48,574 nt of DNA, from positions 7,750 through 56,323 of the forward strand of contig DFWY01000082.1 of NCBI GenBank assembly GCA_002381615.1, written 5' to 3'. Below, piece after piece: positions 1-7,082 of the stretch. Position 1 is the stretch's first letter. Each line of letters begins with the position of its first letter. Below the pieces are notes generated by a model that saw only the letters and a list, made by a program, of their open reading frames with translations, was not told the DNA's origin and ran no database searches. Position numbers and translations under genes: made by a program. Source of the stretch: Polaromonas sp. UBA4122. GTDB taxonomy: Bacteria > Pseudomonadota > Gammaproteobacteria > Burkholderiales > Burkholderiaceae_C.

Positions 1-281
1 TCGGCTTCCTGCGCCTTGCCCCATTCGTTCATCACAAAGGCATCGTTCACCGACAGGCACACCACATCGTCGATGCCGTTGGCCTTGAAAGTGTTTGCGA
101 GTTCGTTGAAACGCGGCAGATGGGTCGATGAACAGGTCGGCGTGTAGGCACCGGGTAAAGAGAAAACTACGACGGTTTTCCCATTAAAGAGGTCTGAGCT
201 TTTAACTTCGACCCATTTCTCGTTCTGGCGCGTTTTGAACGTGACATCTGGAACACGTTGGCCTTCCTTGTTGGGCAGCAT
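1..281 (-). CDS. Peroxiredoxin, Prx5/AhpC-TSA type (3' part outside window)
   Basis: N-terminal 93 codons of a thiol peroxidase that reduces H2O2 and organic hydroperoxides. The segment [14 protein letters not shown] contains the peroxidatic cysteine (C50) in the PxxxTPxCS setting typical of the Prx5 group. A clear AAAGGAG lies 6-7 bases before the ATG. The protein begins [18 protein letters not shown], the usual start of this family. The window edge removes the C-terminal half, so it cannot be seen whether a glutaredoxin domain follows, as it does in hybrid Prx5 proteins. The upstream neighbour is a long gene-poor region. Confidence 0.9.
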   Translation of the reverse strand, partial: MLPNKEGQRVPDVTFKTRQNEKWVEVKSSDLFNGKTVVVFSLPGAYTPTCSSTHLPRFNELANTFKANGIDDVVCLSVNDAFVMNEWGKAQEA

Positions 282-711
282 TGGAAACTCCTTTGGTTTT
301 AAATTTTCGGTTGAGGGGGGTGTGAAGAACAGCAGGAACAGAAAGTCAGCCATCTGTCAGCCTACTTCTCCAAGCTCTTCGGCCATCTCCTATGAGTTAT
401 TATCCCGCCCTGTCATGCGGACGGTGTCGGACAGCGACGACATTGATGTAAGCCTATGCCACAAGCTGGCGCCTGCAGGCCGCTGGCAGGTACACCCGCC
501 GGGCACGCGCGCACCGGTTCCAGGCAATCTCTTTGCTGCCAGCCCTCCAGACTGGCGTAGAGGGAGATGGCGTTCTTGCCGACCGAAAAGCGGGTGCGAG
601 GCGGGGGTGTTGAAGCGTCTCAGGCCACCAGGATGTACGCGAAGTTGCGGCAACTGAGGCGCCGCGGCTGGCGGGTCAAATCTGTGCATTGCCTTGTTGA
701 CTTTCTGCGCG

Positions 712-855
712 ATGTTGATTGGCACGAGCATTATTCTGCTGTTCCTGGGCGAAACCGGTGACCGGCCCATCTTCAGAATCGGCACGGTGTGTTTTCTGGC
801 TGAAACTTTGCTGGCTAAGCGGCTGCTCAAGTTTGCTGAATTGCCCGCCCAGTAG
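712..855 (+). CDS. Possible small membrane protein or gene remnant (47 aa)
   Basis: The frame is open from 658 to 855. From the ATG it reads MLIGTSIILLFLGETG..., with more hydrophobic residues just upstream in frame (LCIALLTFCA), together making one membrane helix. A basic amphipathic tail ending KRLLKFAELPAQ follows. No ribosome-binding site is visible before the ATG, and the helix seems to begin upstream of it. The true start may therefore be a TTG near 694, or the gene may have lost its 5' end. A copy of the 55-bp repeat begins 25 bases after the stop, as it does after other genes here. Family not recognised. Confidence 0.25.
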   Translation: MLIGTSIILLFLGETGDRPIFRIGTVCFLAETLLAKRLLKFAELPAQ

Positions 856-879
856 CGCGCTCAGCCCCAGAATATGTAC

Positions 880-934
880 AAAAAATGCCTGCAATGCATA
901 TGGAACGGGCGCAGTCAGCTATTAAAAGAGTAGC
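880..934 (+). repeat. 55-bp dispersed repeat, copy 1
   Basis: Intergenic copy of the GCTAT-N9-AGC family. It begins AAAAAATGCCT and ends AGCTATTAAAAGAGTAGC. It has the same length as the copy at 3732-3786 and shares its first 11 bases and the CAGCTATT block. Confidence 0.7.
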
Positions 935-1018
935 CTGTCTGGGATAAAGGCAAGACAAATCCTCCAACTCGGGCGTCTGGTTTATTCAGAAGCCCCTAAC
1001 TTTCTTTCAGGAAATAAC

Positions 1019-1642
1019 ATGTTGCTTGACGCTGATGACTCCCAACTGGTGCTGGTGGACTACCAGGTTCGCCTGATGCCCGCCATTTTTGAGAATGAAC
1101 TCGTGATCGCCAATGCGGTGCGCCTGGCCCGCATGGCCCAGGCGCTTGAGGTGCCCGTGTGGGGCACCCGGCAAAACCCCGACAAGCTGGGGCAAAACGT
1201 GCCCGAAGTGCAGGCGGCGATTGATGCGGCCGGTGGCAAAATACTGGCCAAGATGCATTTCAGTGCCGTAGCGGATGGCTTGGTCGACTGGCTGCGGCCA
1301 CCGCTGCGCAAGGCGACTGGCGGCGGCAACGCCCGCAGCCTGCCCAAGCACCTTCAAAAAGCAGCGCCGCCCGAAGAAGCGGGACGGAACATGATCGTGA
1401 TCGCCGGTTGCGAAGCGCATGTGTGCCTGATGCAGACCGCGCTGGAGCTGCTGGAAGAAGAGTTTGACGTGTGGGTCGTGACCGATGCTTGCAGCTCACA
1501 CAGCGAGTGCAACCGGGATGCCGCCTTTGACCGGCTGGCCGGCAATGGCGCCGAACTGGTGACGACTGAGATGGTGGCGTTTGAATGGCTGCGCACCTGT
1601 GAACACCCGGAGTTCAAGGACGTGCTGGCGTTGGTGAAGTAA
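1019..1642 (+). CDS. Isochorismatase-like cysteine hydrolase
   Basis: 207-aa single-domain member of the isochorismatase (cysteine hydrolase) superfamily, a cytosolic Rossmann-like fold. The expected catalytic triad is visible: D14 in LVLVDYQ, K78 in ILAKMHFSA and C136 in GCEAHVC. The preceding GCEAH segment carries the usual cis-peptide neighbourhood. AGGA lies 6 bases before the ATG. Members closest to this length and pattern are usually annotated as hydrolases of unknown substrate (YcaC-like/nicotinamidase-related), and the substrate cannot be told from sequence. It stands alone, convergent with the ABC exporter gene, with a palindromic element between their 3' ends. Confidence 0.88.
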   Translation: MLLDADDSQLVLVDYQVRLMPAIFENELVIANAVRLARMAQALEVPVWGTRQNPDKLGQNVPEVQAAIDAAGGKILAKMHFSAVADGLVDWLRPPLRKATGGGNARSLPKHLQKAAPPEEAGRNMIVIAGCEAHVCLMQTALELLEEEFDVWVVTDACSSHSECNRDAAFDRLAGNGAELVTTEMVAFEWLRTCEHPEFKDVLALVK

Positions 1643-1650
1643 ATTAATTG

Positions 1651-1784
1651 GATTCTGACTCTCATGGAACCTTAAGCATCCCATTCGACGGCTGGGGTAG
1701 TGGATTGCCGCGCTGCGCTCGCAATGACGACCCGCTTTGCCATCCCGAGGGCGCTTAAGGTCGCGCCATGAGAATCTGACCCTA
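1651..1784. repeat. Palindromic intergenic element (REP/MITE-like)
   Basis: Two imperfect inverted arms (about 1651-1684 and 1743-1782) share the blocks TCTCATGG and CCTTAAGC in inverted order. They flank a central segment (1703-1728) reading GATTGCCGCGCTGCGCTCGC followed by AATGAC. That centre is itself a partial palindrome (ATTGC...GCAAT) and resembles the 'GTCATTGCGAGCGCAGCG' type of repeat common in many bacterial genomes. It sits between the 3' ends of two convergent genes, a usual place for such elements. No coding capacity. Confidence 0.5.
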
Positions 1785-1797
1785 ATACCCCAGATGT

Positions 1798-3537
1798 TTA
1801 CGATGCCCAACGGTAGCTGCTTGCCTCGTGTAGCGTCCAGCTGCCGTTACCGGGCAGCTCCAGCACCCGGTGGTGGTGCTTCAGGAGGGTCTGATGGTGG
1901 CTGACGCTGATCGGTGTGATCGACAGGCCGGCAAGTTGGCCGTACAGGCACTCCTCATTGGTCGCATCCAGGGCGCTGGTGGCCTCGTCGAGCAGCAGGT
2001 AGCGCGGCTTGGCGAGCAAGGCCCTGGCGAAGGCCAGCCGCTGCTGCTCGCCGACCGACAGCACCCTGGCCCAGTCCAGTTCGGCGCACAGGCCGCCGAA
2101 GCGCTCAGCCAGCGTCGGCAAGTTCCCCCGCTCAAGCCACTGCAGCAGTTCTTCGTCCGAGATGTTGCGCTCAGTTTGGGGGTAGGTCAGCTGGCAGCGC
2201 AGGTCGCCCAGGGGCAGGTAGGGCTGTTGGGGCAGAAACAGCATGTCCGAGCCGGCCGGGCGAGTCACCTCGCCCGAGCCCGTGTTCCACAGCCCGGCAA
2301 TCACCCGCAACAGCGAGCTCTTGCCTGTGCCGCTGGGCCCGACGATCAGCAGTCCCTCGCCCGGCTTGACGGAAAGCGTGAGCCCTTGAACCAGCAGGTG
2401 CTCCCGGTTGGGCGTGAGCACGGTCAGCCGCTCAAGGGCGAGCTCAAAGCCAGGCACGGTATAAATCTGCTGGGGCCCGTCGTCGGTGGCGCTGGCGGGC
2501 TGGCCAGCCTCAACACACAAGGCTTCCGAGAACGCATGCAGCCGGTCAACACCGGCGGAAAAGCGGCTAAGGCCCTCGAAGTGCTCAACAATCACCGTCA
2601 GTGCGGTCAGGATGGCCGCGAAGGCGCCAGCGGCCTGGATCGCCCGGCCGACCTCCAGATCGCCGGAGAGGACATCGTTTGCAATGATCACGGTGGGCAA
2701 CACGATGGTCAGGAAACTATGGGCGTACTGGAAGAGGTTGAGCTTGAACTGCCAGCGCAGCACTTGCTGGTAGTTGGCGTAGACCGCCGCGAAAACACGC
2801 TGCAGCGCCGACATCTCGCGCGCCTCGCCGTCGTGGAAGGCAATCGGCTCAGCGTGTTCGCGCACCCGCACCAGGCTGAAGCGAAAGTCTGCCTCGCGCT
2901 GCAGTTGGCGAAAGTTCAACCCGATTAGCCGCTTGCCGAATACCGCGCCCGTGAATACGGTACTGAACATCGCATAGCCGACCAGGAAGTAAACCAGCCC
3001 CTGCGAGATGGTCCACAGCACGCTGGAAAAGGCGACCAGGTCGATCACCGAGCCCAGCACGATCATCGAGAAGTAGAGCGACTGCTGGGTGAAGCTGTTG
3101 ATGTCTTCGGCGATGCGCTGGTCGGGGTTATCGATGCCGGTGGTGTTGAGCCGGTAATAGGCGCGCTGGCTGAAATAGCGTGCCAGAAAGCTGTGCGTCA
3201 GCCAGCGGCGCCAGCGCAGCCCGAGCGTGTCGCGCACGTAGTAGTACAGGGCATAGATGGGCACCGCTGCCACGAGGATGGCCGTGTAGCGCCAGATCGA
3301 GGCCCAGAAGCGATCGGTATCGCCCGCGGCCAAGGCCGAGGTGAATTCGCCCGTCTCCTGGTTGAACAGCACGTTGAAGGCGGTCTGCCCCAGCAGTAAC
3401 AGGATCAGCAGGGCCAGCATGCCCCTGGCACGCCAGCGTTCATCCGAGAGCCAGTAAGGCCGCGCGATCGTGACGAAGCGTCGCCACAAGCGGGCGTTGA
3501 AGCCGGGTTTTTCTTCTGTTGTCGTTGGCATCTGCAT
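1798..3537 (-). CDS. ABC transporter, permease-ATPase fusion (SbmA/BacA/YddA-like, COG4178)
   Basis: 579-aa half-transporter with the permease first and the ATPase at the C-terminus. Inner-membrane helices lie at about 37-57, 83-100, 154-200 and 270-315. The long first part (RPYWLSDERWRARGML, FNQETGEFTSAL) is typical of the SbmA/BacA-like permease family (ABC_membrane_2). The ATPase has Walker A GPSGTGKSS (400-408), signature LSVGEQQ (493-499) and Walker B YLLLDE (513-518), all intact. Relatives include peptide importers (SbmA/BacA, which lack the ATPase) and YddA, whose substrate is uncertain. ATG start preceded only by a weak ribosome-binding site. Monocistronic. Confidence 0.88.
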   Translation of the reverse strand: MQMPTTTEEKPGFNARLWRRFVTIARPYWLSDERWRARGMLALLILLLLGQTAFNVLFNQETGEFTSALAAGDTDRFWASIWRYTAILVAAVPIYALYYYVRDTLGLRWRRWLTHSFLARYFSQRAYYRLNTTGIDNPDQRIAEDINSFTQQSLYFSMIVLGSVIDLVAFSSVLWTISQGLVYFLVGYAMFSTVFTGAVFGKRLIGLNFRQLQREADFRFSLVRVREHAEPIAFHDGEAREMSALQRVFAAVYANYQQVLRWQFKLNLFQYAHSFLTIVLPTVIIANDVLSGDLEVGRAIQAAGAFAAILTALTVIVEHFEGLSRFSAGVDRLHAFSEALCVEAGQPASATDDGPQQIYTVPGFELALERLTVLTPNREHLLVQGLTLSVKPGEGLLIVGPSGTGKSSLLRVIAGLWNTGSGEVTRPAGSDMLFLPQQPYLPLGDLRCQLTYPQTERNISDEELLQWLERGNLPTLAERFGGLCAELDWARVLSVGEQQRLAFARALLAKPRYLLLDEATSALDATNEECLYGQLAGLSITPISVSHHQTLLKHHHRVLELPGNGSWTLHEASSYRWAS

Positions 3538-3691
3538 CTGTTAGCACATCGTAAGGCTTGCTTTCAGGATTGCCAACTGGGAAACGAATGCATAGTTAAA
3601 CAGACTCGTGCTCCAGTGCCATGCCTTGTCTGCTCAGTGTCGAACATAGCTCGATAACCTCCTCTGGGAAATTAATTAGGGTCGGAATCGA

Positions 3692-3729
3692 AATAAAGAA
3701 CCCCGCACCAAGGGGCGGGGTTCTTTATT
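3692..3729 (+). terminator. Strong hairpin, rho-independent terminator type
   Basis: Perfect 15-bp inverted repeat: AATAAAGAACCCCGC (3692-3706) pairs with GCGGGGTTCTTTATT (3715-3729) around an 8-base loop. The AT-rich outer stem gives an A-tract before and a T-rich stretch within the descending arm on either strand, so it could act in both directions. It is oddly placed between two divergently transcribed genes. Confidence 0.6.
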
Positions 3730-3731
3730 GG

Positions 3732-3786
3732 AAAAAATGCCTCAAGCCCAATAGATACGGAGGCAAGCAGCTATTGATCTGATAGC
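3732..3786 (+). repeat. 55-bp dispersed repeat, copy 2
   Basis: Begins AAAAAATGCCT like copy 1, contains GGCAAGCAGCTATTG, and ends GATAGC. It follows the hairpin by two bases. Confidence 0.75.
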
Positions 3787-3933
3787 ACCCATCAGCGCAT
3801 CGCCATCCATGGCCAATAGCCGTCAGCTTGCAGCAAGACCGCTGTTCATAATTAAGAATTCAGTTTCGACTTTTTAGACGCCATTTCATCGTCTTTTGCC
3901 TGACTTTTTGTGGTCACTTCCCGGAGACATTCC

Positions 3934-4914
3934 TTGTTCAAGTCCCTTCAACTCAGCAAATCCGACGCCGGCTTTTCGGCCGACATCACCGAAATCGAAG
4001 AATCCCAATTGCCGGCAGGCGACGTGCTGGTCCAGGTCGATTATTCAAGCCTGAACTACAAGGATGGCCTGGCCATCACCAACAGCGGCCCCGTGGTGCG
4101 CAACTGGCCCATGGTGGCCGGTATCGATGGGGCGGGCCTGGTACTGGAGTCCACCCACGCGGCCTGGAAGGCCGGGGACCGGTTTGTTCACAACGGCTGG
4201 GGTCTGGGCGAAACCCGCTGGGGATTGATGGCTGAACGTGCCCGCTTGCAGGGCGACTGGCTGGTGAAGTTGCCGCAGGCGTTCACCACGCGTCAGGCCA
4301 TGGCGATTGGCACGGCGGGCTACACGGCCATGCTTTGCGTGCTGGCGCTGGAACAACATGGCATCAAGCCCGGCGTTAGCGAGGAAGTGCTGGTGACGGG
4401 CGCCACCGGCGGTGTGGGCAGCGTGGCAGTGGCCTTGCTCAGCAAACTGGGCTATACCGTGGTGGCAGCTACCGGCAAGGCCAGCGAAGAAAACTATTTG
4501 AAGCAGCTCGGTGCTACCCGTGTGATGGACCGGTCTGAACTGTCGGCACCGGGTAAACCGCTGCAAAAAGAGCGCTGGGCCGCGGTGGTGGATGCCGTGG
4601 GCTCGCACACATTGGCCAATGCCTGCGCGCAAACCCGTTATGGCGGTGTGGTGGTGGCCTGCGGGCTGGCGCAAGGCGCGGATTTTCCGACGACCGTGAT
4701 GCCTTTTATTCTGCGCGGCATCACACTGGCCGGTATCGACAGCGTAATGGCGCCACTCGCGCGCCGCCAACTTGCCTGGGATCGCCTGGCGCAAGACCTG
4801 GACCCTGTCAAGCTCGAATCCATGGTTGAAGAAGTCCCCCTGGCCCGCGTTGCGGAAAAAGCTGCGGAATTGATGGCGGGCAAGATTCGCGGTCGTGTCG
4901 TCATCAAGATTTGA
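3934..4914 (+). CDS. acuI: Acrylyl-CoA reductase (NADPH), YhdH/AcuI family
   Basis: 326-aa zinc-free medium-chain reductase that converts acrylyl-CoA to propionyl-CoA with NADPH. The TTG start is chosen because GGAG sits 7 bases upstream and the resulting N-terminus (MFKSLQLSKSDAG) matches the family. The longer GTG reading at 3910 adds eight unmatched residues. Family segments visible: VDYSSLNYKDGLAIT, GWGLGETRWGLMAE, the nucleotide-binding VTGATGGVGSVAVALL (about 148-163), MPFILRGITLAGIDSVM, and a C-terminus GRVVIKI. prpE follows after 38 bases, so the pair is probably an operon feeding C3 acids to propionyl-CoA. High similarity to YhdH/AcuI throughout. Confidence 0.9.
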   Translation: MFKSLQLSKSDAGFSADITEIEESQLPAGDVLVQVDYSSLNYKDGLAITNSGPVVRNWPMVAGIDGAGLVLESTHAAWKAGDRFVHNGWGLGETRWGLMAERARLQGDWLVKLPQAFTTRQAMAIGTAGYTAMLCVLALEQHGIKPGVSEEVLVTGATGGVGSVAVALLSKLGYTVVAATGKASEENYLKQLGATRVMDRSELSAPGKPLQKERWAAVVDAVGSHTLANACAQTRYGGVVVACGLAQGADFPTTVMPFILRGITLAGIDSVMAPLARRQLAWDRLAQDLDPVKLESMVEEVPLARVAEKAAELMAGKIRGRVVIKI

Positions 4915-4952
4915 ATCTGAACAAGTCGTAAAAACAAAACTGGAGATAAGTC

Positions 4953-6878
4953 ATGAGCAACGCGACCACAACCTACGCCGACTTTTACCGGCAATCCATA
5001 GACAAGCCCGACGCTTTCTGGGCAAGCCAAGCCAAACTGATTGACTGGTTCAAACCCTTTGATCGGGTCTGCAACTATGACAACCCACCGTTTGCACACT
5101 GGTTCGAAGGGGGCCAAACCAACCTTTGCTACAACGCCGTGGACCGTCACCTCAAGGACCGGGCTGACCAGGCGGCGCTGATTTGTGTTTCAAGCGAAAC
5201 AGGCCAGGAAAAGACCTACACCTTTAAAGAGCTGCATGTGGAAGTGCAGCGCATGGCGGCAAGCTTCAGGGCGCTGGGTGTGCAAAAAGGTGACCGCGTA
5301 TTGATCTATATGCCCATGATTGCCGAAGCGGCATTTGCCATGCTGGCCTGCGCGCGCATGGGTGCGATTCACTGCGTGGTGTTTGGCGGTTTTGCCAGCG
5401 GCTCGCTGGCCTCGCGCATTGACGATGCGACACCAAAAGTGATTGTGAGTGCCGATGCCGGTTCGCGCGGTGGCAAGGTGGTGCCGTACAAGCCGCTGCT
5501 GGACGAGGCAATACGACTGTCCAGCCACAAACCCGAAGCCGTGCTGCTGGCCGACCGCAAGCTGGCGCCCATGGCGATGGTGGCGGGGCGCGACCACCTG
5601 TGGAATGAGCTACGCGAAACGCATCTTGATGCGCAGGTTTCCTGTGAGTGGATGAACTCCACGGACATCAGTTACACCATTTACACCAGTGGAACCACGG
5701 GCAGGCCCAAAGGCGTGCAGCGTGACACGGGCGGCTATGCCGTGGCGCTGGCGGCCAGCATGAAGCACATCTTTGATGGGCGTGCCGGCGAAACTTATTT
5801 CTCAACCAGCGACATTGGCTGGGTGGTGGGTCACAGCTATATCGTTTATGGGCCACTCATTGCCGGCATGGCGACCATCCTGTACGAAGGCCTGCCGACG
5901 CAAGGCATGGACGGCAAGCCCGATGGCGCCATTTGGTGGAGCCTGGTGGAAAAATATCGCGTCACGGTGATGTTCAGCGCACCCACTGCGGTGCGTGTGC
6001 TGAAAAAGCAGGACCCGGCCTTGCTCAAAAAACACGATCTTTCCAGCCTGCGCGCACTGTTTCTGGCAGGCGAGCCGCTGGACGAACCCACGGCGCGCTG
6101 GATCAGCGAGGGGCTCAATGTTCCCATCATCGACAACTACTGGCAAACCGAAAGCGGCTGGCCGATTTTGACCATTGCCAACGGTGTCGAGGAAAAAGCC
6201 AGCAAGTTTGGCAGCCCCGGTGTTCCGATGTATGGCTACCGCGTCAAGCTGCTGCACGAATCCACCGGCGAGGAGCTGACCAAGCCTGGCGAAAAAGGCG
6301 TGGTGGTGCTGGAAGGCCCCACGCCCCCCGGCTTCATGCAAACAGTATGGCAAGACGACGAGCGCTTCGTCGCCACCTACTGGAAGACTGTGCCTGGCAA
6401 GATGGTCTACAGCACTTTTGACTGGGGCATACGTGACAAAGACGGCTATTATTTTATTCTCGGTCGTACTGACGACGTGATCAATGTGGCGGGCCACCGG
6501 CTGGGCACGCGCGAGATTGAAGAAAGTATTTCCGGACATCTGCAGGTAGCCGAGGTGGCGGTGGTTGGGGTGGCCGATGCGCTAAAAGGTCAGGTAGCCA
6601 TGGCCTTTGTCGTGCCCAAGGATGCAGGTCTATTGCAGGACAGCGCAGCGTCGCTCAAACTTGAAAAAGAGATCATGAAGCGCGTGGACGATGATCTGGG
6701 CGCGGTAGCGCGGCCCGCCAGGGTTCGCTTTGTGACAGCCTTGCCCAAGACCCGCAGTGGCAAACTGCTGCGCCGCGCCATACAGGCGGTGTGTGAAGGC
6801 CGCGATGCCGGAGATTTGACCACGATGGACGATCCGGCAGCGTTGGAGCAGATCAGGGACAGGGTAGCCGCCGCGTGA
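4953..6878 (+). CDS. prpE: Propionyl-CoA synthetase (acyl-adenylate forming)
   Basis: 641-aa AMP-forming acyl-CoA synthetase, cytosolic; activates propionate (and probably 3-hydroxypropionate or acrylate) to the CoA thioester. It has the PrpE N-terminus (YADFYRQSIDKPDAFWASQA), the ATP-binding loop YTSGTTGRPKG (244-254), the hinge region GRTDDVINVAGHRLGTREIEE, and the catalytic/acetylatable lysine K604 in PKTRSGKLLRR. Length is close to E. coli PrpE (628 aa). K604 is the residue that protein acetylases modify in this family. No prpB/C/D genes are nearby, so the window does not show how the propionyl-CoA is used. Acetyl-CoA synthetase is less likely, given the PrpE-like N-terminus. Confidence 0.9.
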   Translation: MSNATTTYADFYRQSIDKPDAFWASQAKLIDWFKPFDRVCNYDNPPFAHWFEGGQTNLCYNAVDRHLKDRADQAALICVSSETGQEKTYTFKELHVEVQRMAASFRALGVQKGDRVLIYMPMIAEAAFAMLACARMGAIHCVVFGGFASGSLASRIDDATPKVIVSADAGSRGGKVVPYKPLLDEAIRLSSHKPEAVLLADRKLAPMAMVAGRDHLWNELRETHLDAQVSCEWMNSTDISYTIYTSGTTGRPKGVQRDTGGYAVALAASMKHIFDGRAGETYFSTSDIGWVVGHSYIVYGPLIAGMATILYEGLPTQGMDGKPDGAIWWSLVEKYRVTVMFSAPTAVRVLKKQDPALLKKHDLSSLRALFLAGEPLDEPTARWISEGLNVPIIDNYWQTESGWPILTIANGVEEKASKFGSPGVPMYGYRVKLLHESTGEELTKPGEKGVVVLEGPTPPGFMQTVWQDDERFVATYWKTVPGKMVYSTFDWGIRDKDGYYFILGRTDDVINVAGHRLGTREIEESISGHLQVAEVAVVGVADALKGQVAMAFVVPKDAGLLQDSAASLKLEKEIMKRVDDDLGAVARPARVRFVTALPKTRSGKLLRRAIQAVCEGRDAGDLTTMDDPAALEQIRDRVAAA

Positions 6879-7082
6879 TGGAAAGGAGCGGTTTGAGTGG
6901 GGTGCAGCTCAAGATCACACTCAAGTTGTCTCAACTAGAGAAAATCTGTTTTCGGTGGCACAATCTAAGCTGTCTGAAGGCCCTTCCTGTGTCACAGTCG
7001 CATCCGCTAATCGGTCCAGCCGTGTTGCGGAAGGTTAATTAACCAGCTAATGTTTCCCCAAGGGAAACGAAGGTCAGCGGAT

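Larger units (their letters stand above)
282..1018. other. Gene-poor 737-bp interval
   Basis: No confident gene. The interval separates the peroxiredoxin (leftward) from the isochorismatase-like gene (rightward), so it should hold both promoters, but no strong -35/-10 pair stands out. On the minus strand at roughly 480-640, one frame reads like degraded protein (TRFSVGKNAISLYASLEGW) but is cut by stops; it may be the relic of a lost gene. On the plus strand there is a possible 47-codon membrane ORF (712-855), followed by a 55-bp dispersed repeat (880-934). Both are listed separately. Confidence 0.5.
3538..3933. other. Divergent intergenic region, 396 bp
   Basis: Lies between the leftward ABC exporter and rightward acuI. 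It contains a perfect 15-bp terminator-like hairpin (3692-3729) immediately followed by copy 2 of the 55-bp repeat (3732-3786). It also holds a weak promoter-like pair on the plus strand: TTGCCA at 3570-3575 and CATAGT at 3591-3596, 15-base spacer. An AATTAATTAGGGTCGGAATC block at 3670-3689 resembles the edges of the element at 1651-1784. The acuI Shine-Dalgarno (GGAG, 3923-3926) is at its right end. Confidence 0.6.

Noticed and set aside
1799-1835. Possible extra repeat copy at the end of the ABC exporter gene (GAGGCAAGCAGCTA on the minus strand)
   Set aside because: Shares 13 bases with copy 2, but GCTAT and the N9-AGC end are missing; too little to count.
1870-2928. 352-codon plus-strand frame opposite the ABC exporter
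   Set aside because: The minus-strand gene has all ABC motifs; the opposite frame is Gln/Arg/Ala-rich noise.
4045-4794. Long minus-strand frame opposite acuI
   Set aside because: Antisense shadow; the plus strand matches the YhdH/AcuI family along its whole length.
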